From contig CAXQNK010000042.1 in the NCBI GenBank assembly GCA_964225175.1, positions 1 to 64,000 of the forward strand: DNA of 64,000 bases. Direction: 5' to 3'. This stretch comes from WTJD01 sp964225175. Its GTDB lineage: Bacteria; Pseudomonadota; Gammaproteobacteria; Xanthomonadales; SZUA-36. The notes beneath the pieces were generated by a model that had not been told where the DNA came from, did not search any database, and worked only from the letters and a program-made list of their open reading frames with translations. Below, in pieces: positions 17,280 through 26,549 of the stretch; positions within the stretch are counted from its first letter, which is position 1; the number at the start of each line of letters is the position of its first letter. The translations under genes were made by a program, and so were the position numbers.

Positions 17280-17959
17280 TGTCCAATGAAGCAGCCCTGA
17301 CCGCCCTGTTGCTGACCCTGAAACTGGCCGGTGTCACCACGCTGATCCTGCTGATAATTGGCACGCCAATGGCCTGGTGGCTGGCACGCAGTCGTTGGCG
17401 GTTTCGGTTCATTCTCGAAGCGTTGGTGGCGATGCCCCTGGTCCTGCCGCCCACCGTGCTCGGTTTTTACCTGCTGATCGCTTTGGGTCCCCAGGGCCCT
17501 ATCGGCGGCCTTGCGCAGGCGCTGGGTGGTCAGCATCTGGCGTTCAGCTTCACCGGCCTGGTAATCGGCTCGGTCATCTATTCGATGCCCTTCGTGGTAC
17601 AGCCTTTGCAAAGCACCTTTGCGCAAATCGGTGAGCGTCCCCTGGAGGTGGCAGCGACCTTGCGTGCAGGCCCGCTGGATCGTTTCCTGAGTATTGTCCT
17701 GCCCCTGGCGCGCCCCGGTTTCATTACCGCCGGCGTGCTGGGTTTCGCGCACACCCTCGGCGAATTTGGCGTGGTTCTGATGATAGGCGGCAATATCCCG
17801 GGCGAAACCCAGGTGCTTTCAATCGCCATTTATGACCGCGTCGAGGCCCTCCAGTATGACCAGGCACATCTGCTCTCCGGCGGGCTCGTCGGGCTCTCGC
17901 TGTTGCTGCTGATCAGCGTATACGCCATGAACCGCCGCTACAGGCTGCTTGGGTCATGA
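17279..17959 (+). CDS. modB: Molybdate ABC transporter permease
   Basis: Inner-membrane permease of the molybdate importer. About five to six helices are present in 226 residues, with the EAA loop containing the family wording EVAATLRAGPLDRFLSIVLPLARPG that docks onto ModC. The start codon is the ATG in TGATG at the modA stop; the stop overlaps the modC start in ATGA. The helix sequences MPLVLPPTVLGFYLL and ALGFAHTLGEFG-type residues are typical of ModB. No modE regulator or riboswitch is visible upstream in this window. Confidence 0.95.
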   Translation: MSNEAALTALLLTLKLAGVTTLILLIIGTPMAWWLARSRWRFRFILEALVAMPLVLPPTVLGFYLLIALGPQGPIGGLAQALGGQHLAFSFTGLVIGSVIYSMPFVVQPLQSTFAQIGERPLEVAATLRAGPLDRFLSIVLPLARPGFITAGVLGFAHTLGEFGVVLMIGGNIPGETQVLSIAIYDRVEALQYDQAHLLSGGLVGLSLLLLISVYAMNRRYRLLGS

Positions 17960-19023
17960 GCATCGAGGCACGCTTTAACCTGAGCAAGGGCGACTTCCGA
18001 CTGAACCTGTCTCTCGAGTTGCCGGGCCAGGGCGTCACTGCGATCCATGGACCCTCAGGCAGCGGAAAAACCACCTTGTTAAGGGCCCTGGCCGGCCTTG
18101 AGAAGAACCCGGGAGGGTTGGTCAAAGTGGGAGAACATACCTGGCAGGATGCGTCGGTTTTCCTGCCAACCCATAAACGTGCGGTGGGATACGTGTTTCA
18201 GGAGCCCAGCCTGTTTTCGCAGCTCTCGGTACGCGACAATATGCGCTACGGGCAGCGCCGCGTGCCGCGCGCGCTACGACGCATCGAATTCGCGGAGGTC
18301 GAGGAGTGGCTCGGCATCACACCCCTGATGAACCGCCCTACTTCACGCCTCTCGGGTGGCGAGCGGCAGCGGGTTGCCATTGCCCGGGCACTGCTGGGCA
18401 GTCCCAGCCTGTTGCTGATGGATGAACCCCTGGCGTCACTGGACTCGAGCAGCAAGCAGGAAATCCTGCCCTATCTCGAGCGCCTCCACGAGACGCTCTC
18501 GCTGCCTATCATCTACGTCAGCCACAGCCTGGAGGAAGTTGCCCGGCTTTCCGATCACCTGGTACAGCTGGAAGCAGGCGCACTACGGGCCAGCGGACCC
18601 ATGGCAGCACTCATGACCCGTCTTGACCTGGCGCAGCTGCATGGCGAGGATGCTGAGGCCGTGATCCCTGCGCGCGTGACGCGACATGACCCGGAATTCC
18701 AGCTCGCTTACCTGGAGTTCCCCGGTGGAGAATTTTGCGTCGCCCACCCGGAGTTACCCGTGGGGCGAGACTCGAGGCTACGCGTACTGGCGCGTGATGT
18801 GAGCCTGACACTGGAACGGCAGGCGGGCACGAGCATACTGAATATTTTCCCTGCCCGAGTCGAGGAACTGTTGGAAGAATCTCCTGGTCAGGTACTCGTT
18901 CGCCTGAGCCTCAACGAATCCACATTGCTATCCCGGGTCACGCTCAAATCAGCGCAAGCGCTGGAACTTGCCCCGGGGGTCCAGGTGTTTGCGCAGGTGA
19001 AAGCCGTCGCCTTGCTCGACTAA
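17956..19023 (+). CDS. modC: Molybdate ABC transporter ATP-binding protein
   Basis: ATPase subunit that powers ModB. Walker A is GPSGSGKTT at residues 32-40, the Q-loop is YVFQEPSLF, the signature is LSGGERQRVAIARALL, Walker B is LLLMDEPLASLD, and the switch histidine is in YVSHSLEEV. A C-terminal Mop/TOBE domain starts near TSILNIFPARV and probably binds molybdate for feedback inhibition. Length (355) is standard. Its stop codon overlaps the stop of the convergent MFS gene by a few bases, so there is no room for a hairpin terminator between them. Confidence 0.96.
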   Translation: MSIEARFNLSKGDFRLNLSLELPGQGVTAIHGPSGSGKTTLLRALAGLEKNPGGLVKVGEHTWQDASVFLPTHKRAVGYVFQEPSLFSQLSVRDNMRYGQRRVPRALRRIEFAEVEEWLGITPLMNRPTSRLSGGERQRVAIARALLGSPSLLLMDEPLASLDSSSKQEILPYLERLHETLSLPIIYVSHSLEEVARLSDHLVQLEAGALRASGPMAALMTRLDLAQLHGEDAEAVIPARVTRHDPEFQLAYLEFPGGEFCVAHPELPVGRDSRLRVLARDVSLTLERQAGTSILNIFPARVEELLEESPGQVLVRLSLNESTLLSRVTLKSAQALELAPGVQVFAQVKAVALLD

Positions 19024-20228
19024 TACCCCCTCGCCATCGTCGGAGCTCGACGCGCGGGCAAGCCGGCTTGCAGCCAGACGAGCAGCACCAGGAATGCCGC
19101 GACCAGCAAGGCGCCGGCAACCAGGATGCCCGACCAGCCCAGCAGGAACAGCAACCCACCCGAGCCCAGTGATGCCACCGCCTGGCAGGTGAAGACGATA
19201 AAGTCATTCATGGACTGGGCACGAAAACGCTCATTTGGCTCGTAGGTCATCGGCAAAATGTTCGTGCCGCTCAGGTACAGCAGGTTCCAACCGAGGCCCA
19301 ACAGGACCATGGATGCCCAGTAGGCCGGCACGCTGGTATCCGCGAATGCCACGGAGATACACAGCAGGTAGATCAGGAGGCCACACCACAGCGCACCCCT
19401 GAAGCCGAGCAGTCGCAGTATGAATGGGAAAAAAATCGACGGCAGGTACATGGCAATGATGTGTGACTGGATTACCCACTTGGTGGCCTCGAGGCTGTGG
19501 CCGGCATGTTCGTGCATGCCGATCGGCGTGGCGGTCATCAGCAGGCTCATGACTGCGTAACCTACCCCAGCAGCCACCACGGCCAGCAGCAGCAAGCGAT
19601 TGCTCAGCAACTCCCTGTACCTTCGACCCGCATCGCGGCGTGCGGTCATGCTTGGGGCACCGGGCAGTTCAATGCGGCTCAGCAAGAGCCAGCCGACCCC
19701 GTAACCGATCAGCAACAGCAAGTAGGAGCCGGCGAATTCGACCGCCATGAGGTCCTTGCCGATCACCGCCAGTTCTGGCCCAAGGAAGGCCGCCAGGATA
19801 CCGCCCAGCAACAGCACTGAAGTCGCCGTCGCCGCCGATTCGGGCGCTACGAGTTCCAGCGCGGCGAAACGATACTGATGCCCCGCAGCGGCAGACCACC
19901 CCGTCAGCAGCGCCGAGGCACAATAGGCAGAAAAGGATTTCAGCATGATGCTCAGTGCTGCCCCTACGACCGCGAGCATGGCCAAAACGCCATAGACCAG
20001 AAACACTCGCCTGCGCCCATATAATGATTGCAGACGCCCCAGCGGCAGGGTCGACAGGGCCACGCCCACGATGACCAGTGCAATCGGTAGCGTAGCAAGT
20101 CCGGGGCTGGGGGCGAATCGCACCCCGATGATGCCCGCAATCAGGACGGTCACTGGCAGGCCCGTCATCATACAGGCATATGCCAATGTGAGCTGCCAGA
20201 CCCCGCCCGGGAGCTGCGCCAGAGTCAT
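19020..20228 (-). CDS. MFS transporter
   Basis: A 402-residue, 12-helix major facilitator. The first helix contains LTLAYACMMTGLPVTVLIAG, and loop 2-3 carries LGRLQSLYGRRRVFLVYGVL, an A-motif variant. The central loop after helix 6 is basic (SMTARRDAGRRYREL). Wording MPMTYEPNERFRAQSMNDFIVF in the C-terminal half resembles MFS proteins annotated only as arabinose-efflux-like. It faces modC tail-to-tail. No partner gene indicates the substrate. Confidence 0.86.
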   Translation of the reverse strand: MTLAQLPGGVWQLTLAYACMMTGLPVTVLIAGIIGVRFAPSPGLATLPIALVIVGVALSTLPLGRLQSLYGRRRVFLVYGVLAMLAVVGAALSIMLKSFSAYCASALLTGWSAAAGHQYRFAALELVAPESAATATSVLLLGGILAAFLGPELAVIGKDLMAVEFAGSYLLLLIGYGVGWLLLSRIELPGAPSMTARRDAGRRYRELLSNRLLLLAVVAAGVGYAVMSLLMTATPIGMHEHAGHSLEATKWVIQSHIIAMYLPSIFFPFILRLLGFRGALWCGLLIYLLCISVAFADTSVPAYWASMVLLGLGWNLLYLSGTNILPMTYEPNERFRAQSMNDFIVFTCQAVASLGSGGLLFLLGWSGILVAGALLVAAFLVLLVWLQAGLPARRAPTMARGY

Positions 20229-20460
20229 TTGAAACTCGCCTCACCCCGTCCTGGCGGGGGGTTGAAGAAGGTCTTGATCGGGAATAACGGTTGTTCCGGG
20301 AACGTCTGCCTTATTGAGCGCCTTGAGCAGGAATCCAGAGGACCTCCGGCGGGCGAGGCGGTCCGGGGTATGCACGCCCTGCACTCTGAGCGTGTTTTCA
20401 ATCGCTCATGCGTCGAACGGAGACAGGGCAGCCGTACGGGGAGCCTGCTCCGGGAAGACA

Positions 20461-20484
20461 CGCGGGCGGCAAGAGCCGCCCGCG
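20461..20484. terminator. GC-rich hairpin downstream of the TonB receptor gene
   Basis: CGCGGGCGGC-AAGA-GCCGCCCGCG is a perfect 10-bp stem with a 4-base loop, about 22 bases beyond the stop of the reverse-strand receptor gene. It has no U-tract. The rest of the 277-base gap (20229-20505) holds no gene that I can support. Confidence 0.6.
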
Positions 20485-20505
20485 TCTCGATCAACACTTC
20501 AGCGC

Positions 20506-22749
20506 CTAGCGGTCGAAGTTGTAGACGTAACGCACACCAAATTCGCTGCGATCGTTGTTGAGAATGATCAACAGGTAGTCAGTGGGTAGCAGCTTGGCAT
20601 TGGCATACTTTTCGTCGGTGACATTGCGCCCATACAGCCCGAGTGTCCAGCGGCCGTCCGGATCATTGTAGGACACATCGAAATTGAACAGGCTACGGCT
20701 GTCAATCTCGGTCATGCGAGCCGGATCATTGGATGGTTCGCCATACATCGAATCACGGTAGGACCAATCGGCTCGAAAGACCATGGAACCGCCATTACCC
20801 AGGGGCATGGAAAATTCCGGACCCAGCGAGAATGTCAAATCAGGCGTTAATGGCGCCACCACGTTGGGGTTGGGATCCTTGACGTCCACATCGATGTAGC
20901 CCAGGGTCATGTGAATCAGCCATTGATCGGTCGGCGCCCAGGTGCTCTCCCATTCGAAGCCAGTTGATTCCTGATCAACGATGATATTGACCGTGTTGAA
21001 CCCTTCGCCGGACGAATTGCTGACCTGGTAGGGCAGATCCGAATACCTGGTGAAGAAAACCGCCGCGGACATGCTGAACGAGTCGGTGGGCGAACCCTTG
21101 ATCCCGACTTCGTAGTTGGTCGCCGTCACATTGTCGCCAGCCACATAGCAGTTGGGCTCGGTGACGCCGTTTGGACCGAGGGCGCCAAACAGGCAGAAGG
21201 CACGGGCCGGATACTGACCGGACTGGTAGCCGGTCTGAACGGTACCGTAGATGTTCATGCGGTCGTTCATGTCCCAGGTCGCCGCCAACTCCCACGTGAA
21301 CTCGCTCCAGTCACGCGCGTTTTGCGCCGCTAGCAGACCCACGATGGGCTCGGTGACCGCATACTTCTCATCCTTGGTGTAACGGCCACCCGCTGACAAG
21401 CGCAGGCGCTCCGACACATCGAATCCCAGGTTGGCATAGATGGCCCTGCTCTCCGTCTCCTGATAGTTGATGAAGTGACCCGGACCGCCAAGGAAAAAGT
21501 TGGGAAGCTGCTCGTTGCCGCCCTTTTCCTCGAACAGGTACACGCCGGACACAAAATCCCAGCCGTCGAAGGCGCCGGAGAACTGTAGTTCGGTGGAAGT
21601 CTGGTCGGCGTAACCCGTCTCTGGGTAGGTGAAGATGGTGCCGTTCTCAGTTCCTGGAAAAATACCGGATGGGTTTGCGATGCTGCCCACGGCGTCATCG
21701 TCAAGACCAGACTCGTATTCGGAGCTGCGGTCGCTGTAGATGAGGCGCCAGGCCAGGTTGTCGGTCATGTCCCAATCCAGGGTGACGGACCAGCCATCGG
21801 CTGAATTGGACACGCGGGAGCGATCCACCACCTGCCCGGTGTTTGGGTCAATGTAAAAACCACCCGCATTGTCGAACGGATCTGCAGAGACATCAGAATT
21901 CCGCGCGCCGGTAAGGTACAGCAGGCCGCTGGGCACTTCGTCAATCAGCGTGGTGTAGGGCCTCAGGCCACCTTTGCCATCGTTCTTGTCGTAGGTGAAC
22001 AGAGCCGATAAATTGTCCGTGGGCTGCCACTTGGCGGCAACGCGGATGTTCCATTCGTCCAGCTCACCGACTTCGGCAACTGCGTCATGATTGAGAAAGT
22101 CGCCCACGCCATCGCGGCGGGTGTAGCCCCCGGTGAAAGACGCTGCGAATGACTCGGTAAACGGCGCGTTCCAATAGAAATCGCCACCCACGCGGCCACG
22201 GGTGCCGGCGTTCACGTTCAGGCGCCCGCCGCTCTCGTCGCCCGGCTTGCGGGTGATGATGTTGATAGCGCCCCCGATGGTGTTACGTCCATAAAGCGTG
22301 CCCTGTGGACCACGCAGCACTTCCACACGCTCGATGTTGGCAAGGCTCCAGTTCTGTCCCACCTGGCGGCCCAGATAGACACCGTCAACGTAGACACCCA
22401 CGCCAGGTTCGGTGGTAATCAGGTGGTCCTGCAGGCCGATGCCGCGAATAAAAGGATTGACTGACGAGGTGTGTCCCGCGGAAAAGCCCGTAATTGTCAG
22501 GTTTGGAACAAACTTGCCCACATCAGTTAGGTCGGTGATGCCCGCCTTGAACATGGTTTCCTCCGTGAAGGCAGATACAGCCACCGGAACATCGAAGATG
22601 CTCTCCTCACGTTTGGTTGCTGTCACGATCACCTCTTCGAAAAGGGAATCTTCAGCAGAGTCTTCATCTTGAGCCTGGACGGCCATGGGAGTGCTGAGTG
22701 TCGCCAAGATCAGTGTGACCGAGGCCCACAGTGGTTTAGGTGCAAACAT
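20506..22749 (-). CDS. TonB-dependent outer-membrane receptor
   Basis: A 747-residue outer-membrane receptor. A signal peptide ends near MAVQA-QDED. The TonB-box-like segment is EEVIVTATKREESIFDVPVAV, followed by the plug (about residues 45-160, including RGPQGTLYGRNTIGGAINII) and a 22-strand barrel to the C-terminus. The final strand ends VRYVYNFDR rather than in the usual terminal Phe. AAGGA sits 8 bases before the ATG. It stands alone with no regulator or exporter beside it, so the ligand cannot be inferred; the plug type is that seen in receptors for complex organics and siderophores in this class. Confidence 0.94.
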   Translation of the reverse strand: MFAPKPLWASVTLILATLSTPMAVQAQDEDSAEDSLFEEVIVTATKREESIFDVPVAVSAFTEETMFKAGITDLTDVGKFVPNLTITGFSAGHTSSVNPFIRGIGLQDHLITTEPGVGVYVDGVYLGRQVGQNWSLANIERVEVLRGPQGTLYGRNTIGGAINIITRKPGDESGGRLNVNAGTRGRVGGDFYWNAPFTESFAASFTGGYTRRDGVGDFLNHDAVAEVGELDEWNIRVAAKWQPTDNLSALFTYDKNDGKGGLRPYTTLIDEVPSGLLYLTGARNSDVSADPFDNAGGFYIDPNTGQVVDRSRVSNSADGWSVTLDWDMTDNLAWRLIYSDRSSEYESGLDDDAVGSIANPSGIFPGTENGTIFTYPETGYADQTSTELQFSGAFDGWDFVSGVYLFEEKGGNEQLPNFFLGGPGHFINYQETESRAIYANLGFDVSERLRLSAGGRYTKDEKYAVTEPIVGLLAAQNARDWSEFTWELAATWDMNDRMNIYGTVQTGYQSGQYPARAFCLFGALGPNGVTEPNCYVAGDNVTATNYEVGIKGSPTDSFSMSAAVFFTRYSDLPYQVSNSSGEGFNTVNIIVDQESTGFEWESTWAPTDQWLIHMTLGYIDVDVKDPNPNVVAPLTPDLTFSLGPEFSMPLGNGGSMVFRADWSYRDSMYGEPSNDPARMTEIDSRSLFNFDVSYNDPDGRWTLGLYGRNVTDEKYANAKLLPTDYLLIILNNDRSEFGVRYVYNFDR

Positions 22750-22980
22750 TAGTGTGTCCTTATTTTGTTGTCTGAACTTCGCAATCGAACAGGGTGATTC
22801 CAGGGCAATGAGTCAGCCCCCCCACTATCGCCAAATCAATGGCGGATGGAACCTGCGATGATTCGCCCCATGTCCGTATCCGTTACAGTGACCGTCGCGA
22901 CCCAACGATCAGCCCCAACTCCAGCGCTTGCCGGATTGGGAATATCATACAACGATTGCACCGAAAAAACCGACCAGTAA

Positions 22981-23913
22981 TCACTTCAGGAGTTCACGGA
23001 CGAGAAAACTCACCGTCGCCTCGATCACCTGTCCGGAAATTTCAGGTTGATCGCTGTAAAACCCGAGGCCGTGGTCGGCGCCGGGGATCAGCAGCAGGTC
23101 CGCTGAACGTGCTGCGGTGGCCGCCACTCGAAGCCGCCGGGAGTTTTCCGGAACCACGACGCTGTCGTCAAGGCCGTGGATCATTTGCACAGCGGCCTCG
23201 AACCCTGAAATCACGGACTCGGGTTGCGAGGTCTCCATATCCGCGAACCACTGCAACCCCAGTTCCTGTCGATCGCCCCATTGAGTGACCAGCAGTGCGT
23301 GGCCATGCTCAGTGGCCTGGCGCTTCATAGCCTTCCAGGATGATTCGCCACCCAGGAAGGGGTAAATCGATTCGGCGCCATCGAGGCCCACGGGCGCCCA
23401 CAGGACCATGGCCTGGTAGTCCCGCTTGCGCGTGGAGAGGATCGCCACCCGGGCCCCCATGCTGTATCCCAATATCGCGACGCGTCGCGGATCTATCGCC
23501 AGTTCTTGCAGACCGAACTCGAGCCCGGCGTCGAGATCAATCAGCATGTGGGTGAGATTGTTCTCCGAAAACGCTGCCGTGTTCTCACCGCAACCGGGAA
23601 AATCCATGCGCAAACTTGCGATGCCTTGCTTTGCCAGCTCCGTGGCCACGGCGACGAACGCACCCGCCTCATCACGCGTTCCGCCGTGCCCGTGTGCCAT
23701 CAAGACGAGGGGCATGTCTCGAGACTCAGTTTGAGCGGGCGTCGTGATCGTCGCGGGAACCGGTTTGCCGCGCGAGACATACTGCATGCTGGCCTCCTGA
23801 ATACCCGCTGGAGATTCAGCCAATGGGCAGGACGAGAATACGATACTGCAGGCCAAGACGGCCAGCTGCACAGACCGGTATAAACGGCCCTGTTGAAAAG
23901 CAATCCCATGCAT
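22981..23913 (-). CDS. Alpha/beta hydrolase (dienelactone hydrolase/S9-like), exported
   Basis: A serine hydrolase of about 310 residues. The oxyanion/nucleophile elements are LMAHGHGGTRDEAG and the elbow LGYSMGARVAIL; the acid is Asp in IHGLDDSVVVP and the histidine is in IPGADHGLGFYS, the order expected for the fold. The N-terminus holds a hydrophobic stretch (LAVLACSIVFSSCPLA) that could be a signal peptide or lipobox. I chose the ATG preceded by GGAGCCGGT; an ATG at 23985 would overlap the preceding gene. The next gene upstream on this strand ends 40 bases away. Substrate unknown. Confidence 0.88.
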   Translation of the reverse strand: MHGIAFQQGRLYRSVQLAVLACSIVFSSCPLAESPAGIQEASMQYVSRGKPVPATITTPAQTESRDMPLVLMAHGHGGTRDEAGAFVAVATELAKQGIASLRMDFPGCGENTAAFSENNLTHMLIDLDAGLEFGLQELAIDPRRVAILGYSMGARVAILSTRKRDYQAMVLWAPVGLDGAESIYPFLGGESSWKAMKRQATEHGHALLVTQWGDRQELGLQWFADMETSQPESVISGFEAAVQMIHGLDDSVVVPENSRRLRVAATAARSADLLLIPGADHGLGFYSDQPEISGQVIEATVSFLVRELLK

Positions 23914-23953
23914 ACCGGCTCCGGATGCGGCCCGTGCAGAGAGCGGCGCCAAT

Positions 23954-24670
23954 CTACTTGGCGACCCGGGCCGCCACTTGGTCATGAATGTATGGGAAAT
24001 CTTCCACCAGTTCGGCTATACGGTTGTAGCGATCAAGGCTCAGGCCCGAGGACTCGATTGCCGTGACCTGTTGATCCTCACCGCCGCCCTTGCGACCCAG
24101 CGAATCCACGGAAGCCCAGGCCTCGCTGAACCGGTCCAATTCCTCGAGACTGGGAACGTCTTTGGGGGGCGTCTGGCCTGCCAGTACCATTTCGATAAAT
24201 ACGTTATCGTTCTCGTCCGACCCTATCGCATTGCCCAGCATGCGGCGCATTTTCGCCTCGGTCATAGGTCTGGAACTCACCAACACGCGCCCGTAATCAC
24301 CATACATGGTGGGCGTCAGGTCATTGGCGCTGATGCTGCCGCCAGCCCCGCGGGGCTGCAAGGCCCAAAGGTCTCCATTACGTGCGCAATGTAAATATTT
24401 CAGCCGGGTCCCAAGGGGCCGCTCAAACCAGCACCGCCACTTGTCGAAATCCTTGCGCAAGAAGCTGCGTGGCTCGTCAAGGGCCTGCCTTACGATTCGC
24501 AATGCGGCCTCCTGTTGCACGGTCAATCCGCCCACCACCTCGAGCGTATCGAGTTCCATGGGCTCCACTTGTGCCCTCTCTACCTGCTGAGGAGTGAGGG
24601 GCGGCTCATCAGCTACCGCGATACAACTCGCCGTCACGCCTATCAGCAGAAAATTGATCATTTTATTCAT
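23954..24670 (-). CDS. Hypothetical exported protein
   Basis: A 238-residue protein with a short N-terminal signal (MNKMINFLLIGVTASCIAVA). I do not recognise a family. The mature part has a Gln/Glu-rich start, a Trp/Cys-containing middle (FDKWRCWFERPLG, then YLHCARNGDLWAL) whose two Cys could form a disulfide, and a C-terminal helical stretch with ESSGLSLDRYNRIAELVED, which resembles the end of DUF4168-type proteins. It is divergent from the radical SAM gene and probably co-transcribed with the hydrolase. Confidence 0.75.
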   Translation of the reverse strand: MNKMINFLLIGVTASCIAVADEPPLTPQQVERAQVEPMELDTLEVVGGLTVQQEAALRIVRQALDEPRSFLRKDFDKWRCWFERPLGTRLKYLHCARNGDLWALQPRGAGGSISANDLTPTMYGDYGRVLVSSRPMTEAKMRRMLGNAIGSDENDNVFIEMVLAGQTPPKDVPSLEELDRFSEAWASVDSLGRKGGGEDQQVTAIESSGLSLDRYNRIAELVEDFPYIHDQVAARVAK

Positions 24671-24802
24671 GACGCTTATTGTCCCTTTTTTTGGCGCGAT
24701 TGGCGATAAAACTTATAATTGCCACTTCCAGCAATAATTAGCTTGGCGCTCGACCGTGTACAGACGGCACGCGCCGAAGCGATTACACTTGGCCGAACCG
24801 CA

Positions 24803-25717
24803 ATGGCCTTACATGACATGACCCCAGTGCCTGCCGTTCAATACGTGGAACCTGTATTCCGCCCTCCCTCCGAGGCACGATCCTTCATCTTGCAGGTCAC
24901 TCATGGTTGCTCGTGGAATCGTTGTACGTTTTGCGAGATGTACACGCAGCCGCAAAAACGATTCCGGCTCAAGCCGCAGGCCGATATCGAATCGGAACTC
25001 GCCGCTGTGGCCGCGCTTGAAGTGCCGGTGCGGCGCATCTTCCTCGCCGACGGCGATGCCATGACCCTGTCTGTGCGGCGCCTGCTGCTGATACTAAAGG
25101 CCATCCGCAGACACCTGCCCGGCGTCGAGCGCATCTCCTCTTACTGCCTGCCGCGCAACCTCAAAAACAAGAGCGTCTCAGAACTGCAGCAGTTGCGGGC
25201 CTTGGGCCTGGAACTCTACTACGTAGGCTGCGAAAGCGGAGATGATGAGGTCCTTGAGAAGGTGTGCAAAGGAGAAACACTGGCCTCATCACTTGAGGCA
25301 CTCAAAAAGATCAGCGACGCGGGCGCCAAGGCATCCGTGATGATACTCAACGGCATGGGCGGTCAGCAATACAGCGAACAACACGCCATCAATTCCGCCC
25401 GGCTGATGAACGCGGCACAGCCCGCCTACCTGTCAACGCTGGTGGTCAGTTTTCCGGGTGGAGACGCCCGGTACCAGGCCGGGTTCGGGGGCCAGTTCAG
25501 AGCCCTCGATCCGATGGGCCTGTTCCGCGAGATGTACACGTTGCTGGCAGCCTTGGAACTCAAGCAAACAATTTTCAGAAGCGACCACGCATCTAATTAC
25601 CTGGTGCTGAAAGGCGTTCTCGATCGCGACCGTGAGCGGCTCCTTGCGCAACTGCGCAGCGCCATCGAACAGCCCGGGTCCGTCGCGCTCAGGCCGGAAT
25701 GGGCTCGTGGGCTCTGA
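24803..25717 (+). CDS. Radical SAM enzyme
   Basis: A soluble radical SAM protein of about 304 residues. The cluster-binding motif is GCSWNRCTFCEMY, that is CX4CX2C instead of the common CX3CX2C; a subgroup of uncharacterised radical SAM proteins shares this spacing. The strand FLADGDAMTL carries the SAM-contacting Asp/Gly residues, and later GCESGDDEVLEKVCKG, MILNGMGGQ and FRSDHASNYLVLKG are characteristic of that subgroup. The frame is open to a TTG at 24719, but the ATG 24803 (or 24818) fits better. The DUF3025 gene overlaps its 3' end, implying coupled expression. Reaction unknown. Confidence 0.88.
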   Translation: MALHDMTPVPAVQYVEPVFRPPSEARSFILQVTHGCSWNRCTFCEMYTQPQKRFRLKPQADIESELAAVAALEVPVRRIFLADGDAMTLSVRRLLLILKAIRRHLPGVERISSYCLPRNLKNKSVSELQQLRALGLELYYVGCESGDDEVLEKVCKGETLASSLEALKKISDAGAKASVMILNGMGGQQYSEQHAINSARLMNAAQPAYLSTLVVSFPGGDARYQAGFGGQFRALDPMGLFREMYTLLAALELKQTIFRSDHASNYLVLKGVLDRDRERLLAQLRSAIEQPGSVALRPEWARGL

Positions 25718-26549
25718 ACAGCGCGCCCATGAATGGCGTGATGCCATCGACCTCGAGCATCCCTGTTTTCATGATCACGCCGAACTCATCAGGCAACTCG
25801 ATGCCCACCGGTTCCCGAACTGCGAGGATCTGAACCCACTCCTGGCGAGCCCATTCCCGGGAGGCAGGACGCCGCCAATCCGGTTCTCGGAAAGCGACCC
25901 TCTCAGCGCGATGGACTATGAGCGAAGAATTCATGAGCAGGGACTGATCAGCACGCGCAGTGAAAACTGGCATGACCTGTTCAATGCCCTGTCCTGGGCG
26001 GCCCTGCCGTGCATCAAAAGCGCCATGAATCAGCTGCATTGTCGACCCCGGTGTGGTGTCGAGCCTGGCACGCGGGGATCGGTCCGAGACGCGGTCACGC
26101 TGTTGGATGAATGCGGCATGATCGTTCTGTCCCCTGACCGTAAATGGCTTCACGCTCTGGCATGCCAGGACTGGCGGCACGTGTTCCCTGAAGTATGGCG
26201 CCATCCGCGAAGGTACCGATTCATCGTGGTTGGCCATGCCCTGCTCGAGAGCATGCTCACGCCCTACAAATCGCTCACAGCCCAGGCACTCCCGCTGGAG
26301 GTAGCGCCGACCGACATGCCCGAAAGAACCAATGGGGCAAGAGTCGAACTGGACAGAACAATTGCCCGTGGCCTGCTGAACGAAACTCTGCTTCAGAGCA
26401 CCGCCGACCTGACGCCGCTTCCGGTCATGGGACTGCCGGGCTGGTGGACCGCTGAGCCCCAGGATGCAGACTTTTACAGGGATCCGAGAGTGTTCAGGCC
26501 GCGGCGCGAAGGCCGTCAACCCGCAGCCTTTCGGAAACTGATGATCTGA
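25707..26549 (+). CDS. DUF3025 family protein
   Basis: A 280-residue cytoplasmic protein of the DUF3025 family, found mainly in beta- and gammaproteobacteria. The hallmark MDYERRIHEQGLISTRSENWHDLFNALSWAALPCIKSAMNQLH is present around residues 65-110 (read in segments: YERRIHEQG, STRSENWHDLFNAL, IKSAMN). Further conserved parts are the WRHPRRYRFIVVGHALLE segment and LPVMGLPGW near the C-terminus. The start is probably the GTG at 25707, inside the last codons of the radical SAM gene. Function unknown. Its stop touches the stop of the convergent DUF482 gene. Confidence 0.86.
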   Translation: MGSEQRAHEWRDAIDLEHPCFHDHAELIRQLDAHRFPNCEDLNPLLASPFPGGRTPPIRFSESDPLSAMDYERRIHEQGLISTRSENWHDLFNALSWAALPCIKSAMNQLHCRPRCGVEPGTRGSVRDAVTLLDECGMIVLSPDRKWLHALACQDWRHVFPEVWRHPRRYRFIVVGHALLESMLTPYKSLTAQALPLEVAPTDMPERTNGARVELDRTIARGLLNETLLQSTADLTPLPVMGLPGWWTAEPQDADFYRDPRVFRPRREGRQPAAFRKLMI

